From: an uncultured Oscillospiraceae bacterium
GTDB lineage: Bacteria > Bacillota > Clostridia > Oscillospirales > Acutalibacteraceae
Assembly (NCBI GenBank): GCA_900552265.1
Contig: URZE01000003.1
Location: 85,286 to 149,285, forward strand
Direction: 5' to 3'
Length of the DNA stretch: 64,000 bases
Positions 1 to 7,143 of the stretch are shown one piece after another. How positions within the stretch are numbered: the first letter of the stretch is position 1; each line of letters begins with the position of its first letter. The notes under the pieces are model-generated. The model was not told the origin of the DNA and did not search any database. It was given only the letters and a program-made list of their open reading frames with translations. A program made the position numbers and the translations under genes.

Positions 1-146
1 CCGACAGCTAACATGTCATTTATTCCGACAAGAATATATCTTGAAAGCAAAACGGAAATTAAAACAAGAAATACAATCCATGACATTCTGAAAAAAAGAC
101 CATTTTTCTGATATCTATCTGTGTTTTCTTTTTTTACTGATTTCAT
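1..146 (-). CDS. Probable endolytic transglycosylase MltG, N-terminal fragment
   Basis: The reading frame begins at the ATG at 144-146 and is open to the left edge of the window, so only the first 48 residues are visible. They comprise a short charged cytoplasmic tail (MKSVKKENTDRYQ) followed by one hydrophobic membrane segment and the sequence YILVGINDMLAV. This fits the N-terminus of clostridial MltG (YceG) proteins, membrane-anchored enzymes that cut nascent peptidoglycan. The start has an AGAGAGAG ribosome site five bases upstream and lies inside the end of the cyclo-ligase gene (32-base overlap), so the two are probably translationally coupled. The catalytic YceG domain lies outside the window, so the identity rests on the anchor alone and could be another single-pass membrane protein. 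Confidence 0.45.
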   Translation of the reverse strand, partial: MKSVKKENTDRYQKNGLFFRMSWIVFLVLISVLLSRYILVGINDMLAV

Positions 147-738
147 AATTTCTCTCTCTTTTTATTTCTTTTATATATTTGTCATTTAAAAGTATATCCA
201 CATGTTTGTCGAATTTCCCATGAGGAAGTTGCGGAATTATGCAATTACTGTAACAAATTCCGAGAGTAATTCCTCCGAAATTTTGCAAAAATCTGTCATA
301 ATACCCGTACCCGTAACCAAGTCTGTACCCTTTATAATCAAAGCAAAAACCCGGTACAACGCACAAACCTTGCGAAAAATTCGTTACAAGCTCACATTTA
401 TCACGTATCGGTTCCAAAAGCCCAAACGTAGCTTTTTCCAAATCATCAAAAGAATTTATAAAGTAAAAATTCATACTCCTGTTTTCACTGTTACATGCCG
501 GTACGGCAACTTTTTTTCCGTCTTTCCAACATTTTTCAATAAAGTGGAACGTATTCACTTCTATCTCTTTTGATACATAAGTAAATACCGTTTTATTATT
601 TCGATAAGCGTTTAGTATGGTAATTTTGTTGAGTATTTTTTCATCCATTTCCGCTTTTTTATCTTTATCCATTTTTTCTCGAATAAGACGATATTTTTGT
701 CTCAATTTCATTTTATATAATTTGATATTCCTAATCAT
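115..738 (-). CDS. 5-formyltetrahydrofolate cyclo-ligase
   Basis: This 207-residue protein matches the 5-FTHF cyclo-ligase family (methenyltetrahydrofolate synthetase), which uses ATP to convert 5-formyl-THF to 5,10-methenyl-THF in the cytoplasm. Family marks are the basic N-terminal LRQKYRLIREKM segment, the VVPGFCFD strand, and the GYGYGYYDRFL motif near residues 142-152 that forms the folate and phosphate site. The start at 738 has AGAGG nine bases upstream. It is the fifth gene of the minus-strand operon that begins with thyX. A folate recycling enzyme there makes sense, because ThyX leaves tetrahydrofolate and needs methylene-THF. Length is slightly above the usual 180-200 because of a basic tail. 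Confidence 0.9.
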   Translation of the reverse strand: MIRNIKLYKMKLRQKYRLIREKMDKDKKAEMDEKILNKITILNAYRNNKTVFTYVSKEIEVNTFHFIEKCWKDGKKVAVPACNSENRSMNFYFINSFDDLEKATFGLLEPIRDKCELVTNFSQGLCVVPGFCFDYKGYRLGYGYGYYDRFLQNFGGITLGICYSNCIIPQLPHGKFDKHVDILLNDKYIKEIKRERNYEISKKRKHR

Positions 739-760
739 AAAAATTTTCCTCTGTATGTTC

Positions 761-1651
761 TTAATCTAATGCCAGTCCCAAATAAGCAGGTTTTTTCAAA
801 TTCTTTATTATGTCTTTGGTATCTCTCCTCAGAGGCTTTATCATACCATAGAATTTATCGGATTTGCAACGGTTAAAATAGGTGTTTGCGGGATTGGTTT
901 TTATTATAAATCTTTTGTAATTCGGAAATTTAAGAAGTATTTCAGACACAAGTTCCGGTACGTTGAAATCAGCGCACGTAAAATCTTTTATCTCCAAAAC
1001 AGAGTCGGTAACCGGAACGCATATTGCGTATCCTCTTTTTGAAAAGACTGCCTCTCCTCCGAATTTTTTATATAGATTAAAAGCATAATCAATATCTTTT
1101 TGCGTGTATATCATTCCGTTGAAATCCTTGTAAGCACAATATCTTAATTCTTCCACGGAATATTTTAAAATATTACAGTCCATTTGATATAGAACTTTAC
1201 TTTTGGATATTTCCTTCATTGTTTTCTTTGTTAAAAATACTGTCTTGGTCTTAAAAAAATTTCTGTATCCCAAATGTCCGTAAAACCCTTCCAGTTTTTT
1301 ATTTTCGGGTACCAAAACCGTAAAATCTGCTCCTCGAACTTTAAGTACTGCTTCGGTATATTTCAAAAGCTTACTCATATACCCTCGACTTCTAAATTGG
1401 GGCAGAGTACATGCTCCGTATACATAGTATGAACGGTAAAACGATCCTGAAACAGCAAGTGTTTGAGGCAAAGCATGAAGTACTGCTGCTACGACACCGT
1501 CTTTTACACAAACAAAACAATTTTCTTTATTGAACTTATTTTCAAAGAAAAATTGCACTGTTTCCACAGGTTCATTAAAACATTCACACATTGCCGAAAT
1601 CAACTCTGATTTCATTTTTTCATTGGCATTCTTAAAAAATATCATTCTCAA
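761..1651 (-). CDS. GNAT family N-acetyltransferase
   Basis: This 296-residue protein has the N-terminal GNAT fold: an acceptor-binding first half, a YVYGACTLPQFRSRGYMSKL stretch with the R-x-x-G-x acetyl-CoA pyrophosphate loop (about residues 75-94), and a second GHLGYRNF motif typical of the family. The C-terminal 130 residues look like a second GNAT-like or sterol-carrier-type half, as in two-domain acetyltransferases. The substrate cannot be told. It overlaps the end of the upstream DUF2156 gene by 20 bases, so both are made from one transcript. DUF2156 proteins are themselves GNAT-like, so the pair may modify the same class of substrate; that is inference. Confidence 0.8.
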   Translation of the reverse strand: MRMIFFKNANEKMKSELISAMCECFNEPVETVQFFFENKFNKENCFVCVKDGVVAAVLHALPQTLAVSGSFYRSYYVYGACTLPQFRSRGYMSKLLKYTEAVLKVRGADFTVLVPENKKLEGFYGHLGYRNFFKTKTVFLTKKTMKEISKSKVLYQMDCNILKYSVEELRYCAYKDFNGMIYTQKDIDYAFNLYKKFGGEAVFSKRGYAICVPVTDSVLEIKDFTCADFNVPELVSEILLKFPNYKRFIIKTNPANTYFNRCKSDKFYGMIKPLRRDTKDIIKNLKKPAYLGLALD

Positions 1652-2546
1652 AATCCTTTAAAACAGCTTCATACTTGGGAATAAGAAACACAGGTTTATA
1701 CGAAAGTTTTGATTTTCTAAGTCCGGGAATTCCCATATCTTCTTCTCGATTTATAAATTGATACTCTTTAGAAAGTGTTTTTGCAAATTCATTGTTTATG
1801 ACGCTGTAAGCGCCGTCATACTCAGGAAGAGCTTTTTCAAAATGAACAAGGAAAATCTTTTCGTTTATTTTTTCTCCGAGTGTACATGCCACAATTTCAC
1901 CGTTTATCTCTATTTTTCCGCCGGTTAATTTCAACTCTGAATAGTTTTCCACTGCTCGTTTTACCGCTTGATATTCCGGGATTTCTCCATAACTTTTTTT
2001 CGGACATCTTGTCTTGAACCATTTTTCGAAAAATTTCATATATTTTTCAGTTTCAGAACTATCGGTGGGTACATATTTCCAATCGTAAGTTTTAGAAAAC
2101 TTGGAAACATGATTTTTCTTCTTGTGATACTTTTTTCCGCTAAGTGACGCTAAGTCTTGAGAAAAATAAACGTATTCGTACTTATCTCTTCGAGGAATTA
2201 TTTCAAATTTATCGGGAAATAATCTGCTAAATTCAAGCATTTCCGAACTTAAAAGCTCGGTGAACCTTAATTCTCGGTAACCGCTATTTTTAGCGTCATC
2301 AAAAATAAACTTCACAGCTTCTTTAAAAGATTCTTCACAATCCGCTCCACGGGGGAATTCATAAAAAACTCCGTTTTTATCAAATTTTTTAAGAAACATT
2401 CCTTTATAATCACAAACTTTAGAATTAAAAGCCGTACTCCATATAAAATGCGTCCCAAATGCAGATTCCGAACACATCTTATTCCCTAAAGTTTTTTCAA
2501 TCCAACTTTTATCCTCTATTTCCAAATCACTGAATTTCGAATCCAT
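1632..2546 (-). CDS. DUF2156 domain protein (lysyl-phosphatidylglycerol-synthase-like C-terminal fold)
   Basis: This protein of about 304 residues matches the DUF2156 family, which shares the tandem GNAT fold of the MprF aminoacyl-transferase domain but lacks its membrane helices. Visible marks are the KKYHKKKNHVSKF basic segment at about residues 140-152, the FEKWFKTRCPK motif, the GEIVACTLGEKI strand, and the terminal FINREEDMGIPGLRKSKLSYKP stretch, which resembles the tRNA or lipid substrate channel end of the family. The ATG at 2544-2546 is preferred over the one three codons upstream because GGAAGGA lies eight bases before it. It overlaps tmk by 20 bases and the GNAT gene by 20 bases. 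Whether it uses aminoacyl-tRNA is unknown. Confidence 0.75.
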   Translation of the reverse strand: MDSKFSDLEIEDKSWIEKTLGNKMCSESAFGTHFIWSTAFNSKVCDYKGMFLKKFDKNGVFYEFPRGADCEESFKEAVKFIFDDAKNSGYRELRFTELLSSEMLEFSRLFPDKFEIIPRRDKYEYVYFSQDLASLSGKKYHKKKNHVSKFSKTYDWKYVPTDSSETEKYMKFFEKWFKTRCPKKSYGEIPEYQAVKRAVENYSELKLTGGKIEINGEIVACTLGEKINEKIFLVHFEKALPEYDGAYSVINNEFAKTLSKEYQFINREEDMGIPGLRKSKLSYKPVFLIPKYEAVLKDFENDIF

Positions 2547-3213
2547 TAAGCACATCCTTCCTCAAAAAGGCAATTACTTCATCATGTATCAGATTTTTGT
2601 CCTTAATTTCCCCGCCATGAGCACAACATATATAAAACCACTTTCCGTGACTTCGAACATAATCTGCTGCCTTTCTGCACTTTTTTAAATAATCAAGATT
2701 AGCTTCGTGAATATCTTTTTTGGTTTCATCTCCCATATACCTCTTTTTCATTAAATCTTGCGAAATCTCCGGAGGCATATCAAGATATATCACTGCATCG
2801 GGCTTAGGTAGTCCTAATTTATTGTATTCATAATCGTAAAGCCATGTTAAATACTCATTCCATTCATTCTCGGGAAGTTTACACATGTGATAAAAAGTAT
2901 TGGAGGTTGTATATCTGTCGCAAAGTATTATACCCGGTTCATCATAAGTTTTCTCCCACGACATCTTAAAACTCGCATATCTGTCAACCGAAAAAAACGA
3001 AGCCGCAGCGTAAGCATTCACATCTGAAGGATTTTTTCCAAATTCCGAGCCCAGATACATTTTTACAAGCGACGACGATGGTGAAGAATAATTCGGAAAA
3101 GACAAATATTTATATTTTATTCTGTTTTTCTCAAAAGTATCCGCCAAAAGCTTGGTTTGAGTATTTTTTCCACATCCGTCCAATCCCTCTACCACTATTA
3201 ATTTACTTTTCAT
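2527..3213 (-). CDS. tmk: Thymidylate kinase (dTMP kinase)
   Basis: This 228-residue P-loop kinase phosphorylates dTMP to dTDP. The phosphate loop is VVEGLDGCGKNTQTK (residues 7-21), with an unusual Asn where most dTMP kinases have Ser or Ala before TQ. The DRYTTSN motif (about residues 99-105) is the family's DR(Y/F) signature that contacts dTMP, and the DMPPEISQDLMKKR region is the LID. It lies directly after thyX on the same transcript, so synthesis of dTMP and its first phosphorylation are co-expressed. The long insert around residues 105-130 is shared with the clostridial branch of the family. AGAGGAG lies 14 bases before the start, which is rather distant. Confidence 0.85.
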   Translation of the reverse strand: MKSKLIVVEGLDGCGKNTQTKLLADTFEKNRIKYKYLSFPNYSSPSSSLVKMYLGSEFGKNPSDVNAYAAASFFSVDRYASFKMSWEKTYDEPGIILCDRYTTSNTFYHMCKLPENEWNEYLTWLYDYEYNKLGLPKPDAVIYLDMPPEISQDLMKKRYMGDETKKDIHEANLDYLKKCRKAADYVRSHGKWFYICCAHGGEIKDKNLIHDEVIAFLRKDVLNGFEIQ

Positions 3214-3276
3214 GAAATTTATTTCTGCTCCTCTTTACTTGGTTTTTAATCTCAATTACCAAACTTCAATACAAGT

Positions 3277-4035
3277 TTATATATTTTTGAAAAATTCCCT
3301 TACCTCATTTGCTTTCCCACAAGACATTTTTCCCTCTTTACATCTACTCTTTACGCACGACGGACCTGCAACCGAAAATATACTCGGCGCTTCTTTTTTT
3401 ACGAGTTTTAACATTTCTCCCGCAAGTTCTCTTATTTCTCTCTGAGCACGCACACAACATCTGTGAGAAAAGAAATTAAGCAAACTTCTGGCATTAAAAG
3501 TACATATTATATTTGTCTCACACGCATTGGGTAAAACATATCTTGCGTCCTCTATGGCCAATTTTTCTGCGGCTTTTACAGCAGTTTTTTCGTCCACTCC
3601 AAGTTCAGTCAATTTTTTAGTATGCTCTTTTTCAAGAATTTCCGAAATTCTATCATACTTCTCCTGAGAATATTTCATAGCAGATTCAAATTCCGCCAAC
3701 GCTTCCGGAGAATTCTTTATTTCTTCGGGAATGACATATCCAAAATTTATATTCCTAACATATCTCTGACTCTGAACACTGTAAGATGCCATTCTGTGAC
3801 GTGTAAGCTGAGCCAAAAGAGCACGTGATACACCCTCTATTCCAAACGTAAAAGTTATGTGTTCAAGTGGACTTTCATGACCTATTTCTGCCAACATGCT
3901 TACAAAAGATTTTATACTTTCACTCGTTAATTTTTCTTGAGTTTCCTTTATGGTACACGGTGAATAACACAATTTTGCCGCTGTAGCCACAACTTTTTCC
4001 GGTTCCGGTGTATGCGAAATTAATATTACTTTCAT
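3277..4035 (-). CDS. thyX: Flavin-dependent thymidylate synthase ThyX
   Basis: This protein of about 252 residues makes dTMP from dUMP using FAD, NADPH and methylene-THF. The ThyX signature is plain: RHRMASYSVQSQRYV (RHR then Ser seven residues later) binds FAD and dUMP. The C-terminal FNARSLLNFFSHRCCVRAQ segment supplies the second substrate loop with its catalytic Arg. A longer frame begins at 4104, but that codon lies in the -35 box of a good promoter (4076-4104). The ATG at 4033-4035 has GGAGGG just upstream and gives the normal family N-terminus MKVILISHTPEP, so I use that start. It is the first gene of the operon. No thyA is seen in the window. Confidence 0.93.
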   Translation of the reverse strand: MKVILISHTPEPEKVVATAAKLCYSPCTIKETQEKLTSESIKSFVSMLAEIGHESPLEHITFTFGIEGVSRALLAQLTRHRMASYSVQSQRYVRNINFGYVIPEEIKNSPEALAEFESAMKYSQEKYDRISEILEKEHTKKLTELGVDEKTAVKAAEKLAIEDARYVLPNACETNIICTFNARSLLNFFSHRCCVRAQREIRELAGEMLKLVKKEAPSIFSVAGPSCVKSRCKEGKMSCGKANEVREFFKNI

Positions 4036-4075
4036 ATTATCCCTCCGTCTTATCCATACATCATTTGCAAATCCA

Positions 4076-4104
4076 ATTGTAGCAAAATTTATATCATTGT
4101 TCAA
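4076..4104 (-). promoter_or_regulatory. Sigma-A promoter of the thyX operon
   Basis: Reading the minus strand, TTGAAC (4099-4104) and TACAAT (4076-4081) are separated by 17 bases. Transcription would start near 4069, about 35 bases before the thyX ATG. This is the only good promoter seen ahead of the six-gene run. Confidence 0.7.
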
Positions 4105-4204
4105 TTTTCAATGCTCTTTTTTATATCTCTCATTTCTTGGAATATTTATCCCAATCACTCAAATAATAAACCTAAAATCTATTGTTATTTAGGGTGAATT
4201 TAAA

Positions 4205-4564
4205 ATGAAAAAATTTATGGCTGTTTTGGGCGGAATTGTCCTTGTTGCACTGGGAGCCGTATTCTTTATCGCAAAAAAAGAAAACGATACCACGCAGCAT
4301 AATTCTTACAACTCACATGAAAAAAATTCAGTATCCGCAACCGAACCCCCAAAAGATGAACCTACACAAAAAAATTCAGGATACATTATAAAAGAATATA
4401 AAGGAAATATCGCCGTATTCGAAAACGGTGAAAAAATGCCGTTTCGTACTACTTGTATAACCGTCAGCGAATTGCCTGAAGCAGACAGAAATTTACTTAA
4501 AAAAGGTATTTGTGCTTCTTCACGAGAAGAAATGAACGCTATTTTAGAGGACTACTGCAGTTGA
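4205..4564 (+). CDS. BofC C-terminal-domain-like membrane-anchored protein
   Basis: This 119-residue protein has one N-terminal membrane helix (residues 3-22, LAVLGGIVLVALGAVFFIA-like) followed by a polar linker rich in Ser, Glu, Pro and Lys. A C-terminal domain of about 60 residues reads YIIKEYKGNIAVFENG, then TTCITVSELPEADR, then an acidic end with LEDYCS. That domain resembles the BofC C-terminal domain found in many clostridial proteins. In Bacillus, BofC restrains the SpoIVB protease that signals across the forespore membranes. Many non-BofC clostridial proteins share the domain, so the sporulation link is only suggestive. The protein would face outside the membrane. It is monocistronic and divergent from thyX. 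Confidence 0.6.
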   Translation: MKKFMAVLGGIVLVALGAVFFIAKKENDTTQHNSYNSHEKNSVSATEPPKDEPTQKNSGYIIKEYKGNIAVFENGEKMPFRTTCITVSELPEADRNLLKKGICASSREEMNAILEDYCS

Positions 4565-4589
4565 TTTTGCCTTTATTCAAACTACATCA

Positions 4590-4623
4590 CACGGATCTGG
4601 AATCAACCTGAAAACAGTCCGTG
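4590..4623 (+). terminator. Hairpin after the BofC-like gene
   Basis: CACGGATCTG and CAGTCCGTG pair with one bulged T across a 15-base loop. No clear T run follows, so termination is uncertain. Confidence 0.35.
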
Positions 4624-4668
4624 GTATTAATATATGATATATATAAATTATTTAATTGCAACAAAAAG

Positions 4669-4697
4669 TTGATTTTTATTTCAAAATACTATACAAT
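4669..4697 (+). promoter_or_regulatory. Sigma-A promoter for the Lys-rich orphan gene
   Basis: TTGATT (4669-4674) and TACAAT (4692-4697) are separated by 17 bases, 37 bases ahead of the ATG at 4734. Confidence 0.65.
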
Positions 4698-4733
4698 ACA
4701 TTCTAAAATAGTTGCGTAAGGATGTGAACTTAT

Positions 4734-6155
4734 ATGTCAGATACTGGAACTAAAATTTCTGTAACAAGCACCATCAAACTTTTAAAATTAATCTCTCCTT
4801 CTCAAAAAAAACAACTTGAAAAAAATTTTCAAAAAAATCGATTTTCAGAAAAAGACTTTATAAGTAGTGTAAAAAAAGATTTTAAGTTGGGCGACAAGAT
4901 GGAAGATGTACTGATTAGTGCATTATATAAGTATTACAAGTATAAGCAAACTTATAAAAATTCAGAATATTTACATCTTACTAAAGAAGAATTTATTAAA
5001 GAAGTTTCAGACGAAAGAAAACCTCTCACAAAATCACAAAAAATTCTAATAGGTTTAATATTTGAATATTTTGAAACAAAAGAAAAAATCAAAAATATAA
5101 AAATCGTGAAAAAGATAATATCTCACAAAAAGGAAAAAGAATCTGAGAAAAAATCTGAAAAAGATTCAGATAAAAGAAATTTAATAACTATTTTAAATAT
5201 AATAAAAGCTAATATAATTGGATACATTGAAGGCTACAAATTGTACCAAGATATATTTAACATGTGTCGAATTTATATTGATTATTTCGAAGAGAAAAAG
5301 TTAAGCGAAACAAAAACAACAATAAGAAGAATATTTAAAAATTTAAAAACTATTGAAAAACGAAAATATAAAGATGACAATGAAAAAATAAAAGATATTG
5401 CTAATACTTTTAAAATCCCAAAAGTAAAAAATTCAAAATCGACACTGAATTCGAACAAAATAAAATCCATTTTTATAGAAATTGAAAAAACTGTAAATAA
5501 CTGTATAAAATCAACCGATAACCAAAGTAAAACAACAGGTGGTTACGACAAAGAAGTTGAAGAATTGGTAAATGCTATTGATAATTTTAGAAGAGTTATG
5601 TCCCGTAATTTGCTCACGGGTATAAATGTAGAAGAAAATTGGGACGTAGATCTTGATTATGCCAATAAAGCTATACATTTAGATGGTGTAGAATTGCGTC
5701 CAGGATACAAAGAATTCAAACAATTCGACCCACACCCATTAACGTTGGAAAATGCATTCAAAGAGTGCTTTGACAAAATACTTAAAAATCAATCTTATGA
5801 AACAGTATTAAAGTGGAAAGAATCCACGGAAGAAAAACTAAAGAAAATGGACACCACAAATTCTAATTTCTTAAAAAAAATAAACAGCTACGTAGAAGGC
5901 AATATGTTACTTGTGCTGTTCACGCATTTTTTCAGAGATCATTTGAAAAGTGCAATTGAAAATTTTGAGAAGATATTTGATCCAAAAAATATTGAAAAAC
6001 CTACAATCTCAAAAAAGAAGTGTCCCCTTTATGACGAGAAGGTAACCAAATCGCTAATTAGTTTAGTGGGAGATTTAGATACAGAAAAATATAAAATTCC
6101 TCCACAATATTTAAAGATGCAAGCACCAAAAGAATTTAATAGAAAAAAGTATTAA
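4734..6155 (+). CDS. Lys-rich orphan protein of unknown function
   Basis: I do not recognise this 473-residue protein. It has no signal peptide or membrane helix and is very rich in Lys, Glu, Asn and Ile, as expected of AT-rich coding. Three parts can be seen. Residues 1-125 are helical, with repeated FIKEV and FISSV-like turns. A highly charged Lys/Glu/Ser segment at about 128-148 begins KKEKESEKKSEKDSDKR. Residues 150-473 are a longer helical part that includes the less charged block VELRPGYKEFKQFDPHPLT. The gene has its own promoter and a terminator, so it is expressed alone. The ribosome site is AAGGATGTG. It could be a lineage-specific cytosolic or type-secreted effector; nothing in the sequence decides. 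Confidence 0.75.
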   Translation: MSDTGTKISVTSTIKLLKLISPSQKKQLEKNFQKNRFSEKDFISSVKKDFKLGDKMEDVLISALYKYYKYKQTYKNSEYLHLTKEEFIKEVSDERKPLTKSQKILIGLIFEYFETKEKIKNIKIVKKIISHKKEKESEKKSEKDSDKRNLITILNIIKANIIGYIEGYKLYQDIFNMCRIYIDYFEEKKLSETKTTIRRIFKNLKTIEKRKYKDDNEKIKDIANTFKIPKVKNSKSTLNSNKIKSIFIEIEKTVNNCIKSTDNQSKTTGGYDKEVEELVNAIDNFRRVMSRNLLTGINVEENWDVDLDYANKAIHLDGVELRPGYKEFKQFDPHPLTLENAFKECFDKILKNQSYETVLKWKESTEEKLKKMDTTNSNFLKKINSYVEGNMLLVLFTHFFRDHLKSAIENFEKIFDPKNIEKPTISKKKCPLYDEKVTKSLISLVGDLDTEKYKIPPQYLKMQAPKEFNRKKY

Positions 6156-6190
6156 ATTTAAAAATTTCATATCGCATTTAAACTGCAATT

Positions 6191-6220
6191 TCCTCCGAAT
6201 ATATTTTCGGGGGATTTTTT
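6191..6220 (+). terminator. Rho-independent terminator after the Lys-rich orphan
   Basis: CCTCCGAA pairs with TTCGGGGG around a short AT loop and is followed by ATTTTTT. Confidence 0.75.
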
Positions 6221-6412
6221 ACTTAATACTTTTCGTCTGCAATGACTTATCTTCGAAATTATTAGAAAATTACTTAAAAATAATTTTAAAACATTTTTAC
6301 TTGCGAATAGTATGTTATAATAGACTCCGTGTGACAAATTATTGATGATGTTAAGTAAAAATAATACAATAATAATTACAAAAAATATTTTTAATTTATG
6401 AGGTGAATTAAA

Positions 6413-7126
6413 ATGTCCGGACATTCAAAATGGAACAACATAAAAAGAAAGAAAGAAAAAACAGACGCTCAAAAAGCTAAAATTTTCACAAAAGTAGGAC
6501 GTGAACTTGCCGTTGCCGCAAAAGAAGGTGGTGCAGACCCTACTTCAAATTTCAAATTACGTGATGCAATAGCCAAAGCAAAAGCGAACAACGTTCCCAA
6601 CGATAATATTGAAAGAATAATCAAAAAAGCAGTTGGCGGAGATGACAGTGAATACGAAGAAATTACATACGAAGGATATGGTCCTTCAGGAGTGGCCATA
6701 ATAGTCGAAACCCTTACCGACAACCGAAACAGAACTGCCGGAAATATAAGACATTATTTCAGTAAATACGGCGGAAATCTCGGTTCCACCGGATGCGTTT
6801 CGTTTATGTTTAAAGAAAAGGGAATTATTGCAATAGACTGCGAAGATATCGATGAATCCGCTCTGGAAGAAGATGTAATTGAAGCAGGAGCTACCGACAT
6901 GGTAAAAGATAACGACTGCTTTATTATCTATACAGAAAAAGAAGATTATGAAAAAGTTTATGAATATCTTAAAAACAAAAATTACTCATTTGTTTCATCA
7001 GAAATCGGAATGGTACCTGATAATTACGTAACCCTTTCTGAAGAAGATTCAGACAAAGTCAACGTTCTCATAGATATTCTTGATGAAGACGAAGATATTC
7101 AAAATGTTTGGCATAATTTAAAATAA
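6413..7126 (+). CDS. yebC: YebC/PmpR family translation or transcription factor
   Basis: This 237-residue protein is a full-length member of the YebC/PmpR family, easily known by its start MSGHSKWNNIKRKKEKTDA, the KAKIFTKVGREL helix and the YEGYGPSGVAIIVETLTDNR block. Some members act as DNA-binding regulators and others help ribosomes through proline-rich stretches; which applies here cannot be read from the sequence. It is the first gene of yebC-polA-rimI. Five bases separate its stop from the first possible polA start codon. A TATAAT at 6316-6321 lies 92 bases upstream but its -35 is weak. GAGGTG provides the ribosome site. Confidence 0.93.
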   Translation: MSGHSKWNNIKRKKEKTDAQKAKIFTKVGRELAVAAKEGGADPTSNFKLRDAIAKAKANNVPNDNIERIIKKAVGGDDSEYEEITYEGYGPSGVAIIVETLTDNRNRTAGNIRHYFSKYGGNLGSTGCVSFMFKEKGIIAIDCEDIDESALEEDVIEAGATDMVKDNDCFIIYTEKEDYEKVYEYLKNKNYSFVSSEIGMVPDNYVTLSEEDSDKVNVLIDILDEDEDIQNVWHNLK

Positions 7127-7143
7127 AGGAAATGGTGATACAA

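Noticed and set aside
3212..3445. Plus-strand open frame between tmk and thyX
   Set aside because: It is antisense to the end of thyX and the gap, with no start signal.
6167..6424. 85-codon minus-strand open frame before yebC
   Set aside because: It covers a terminator and the yebC leader, has no ribosome site and shows no family likeness.
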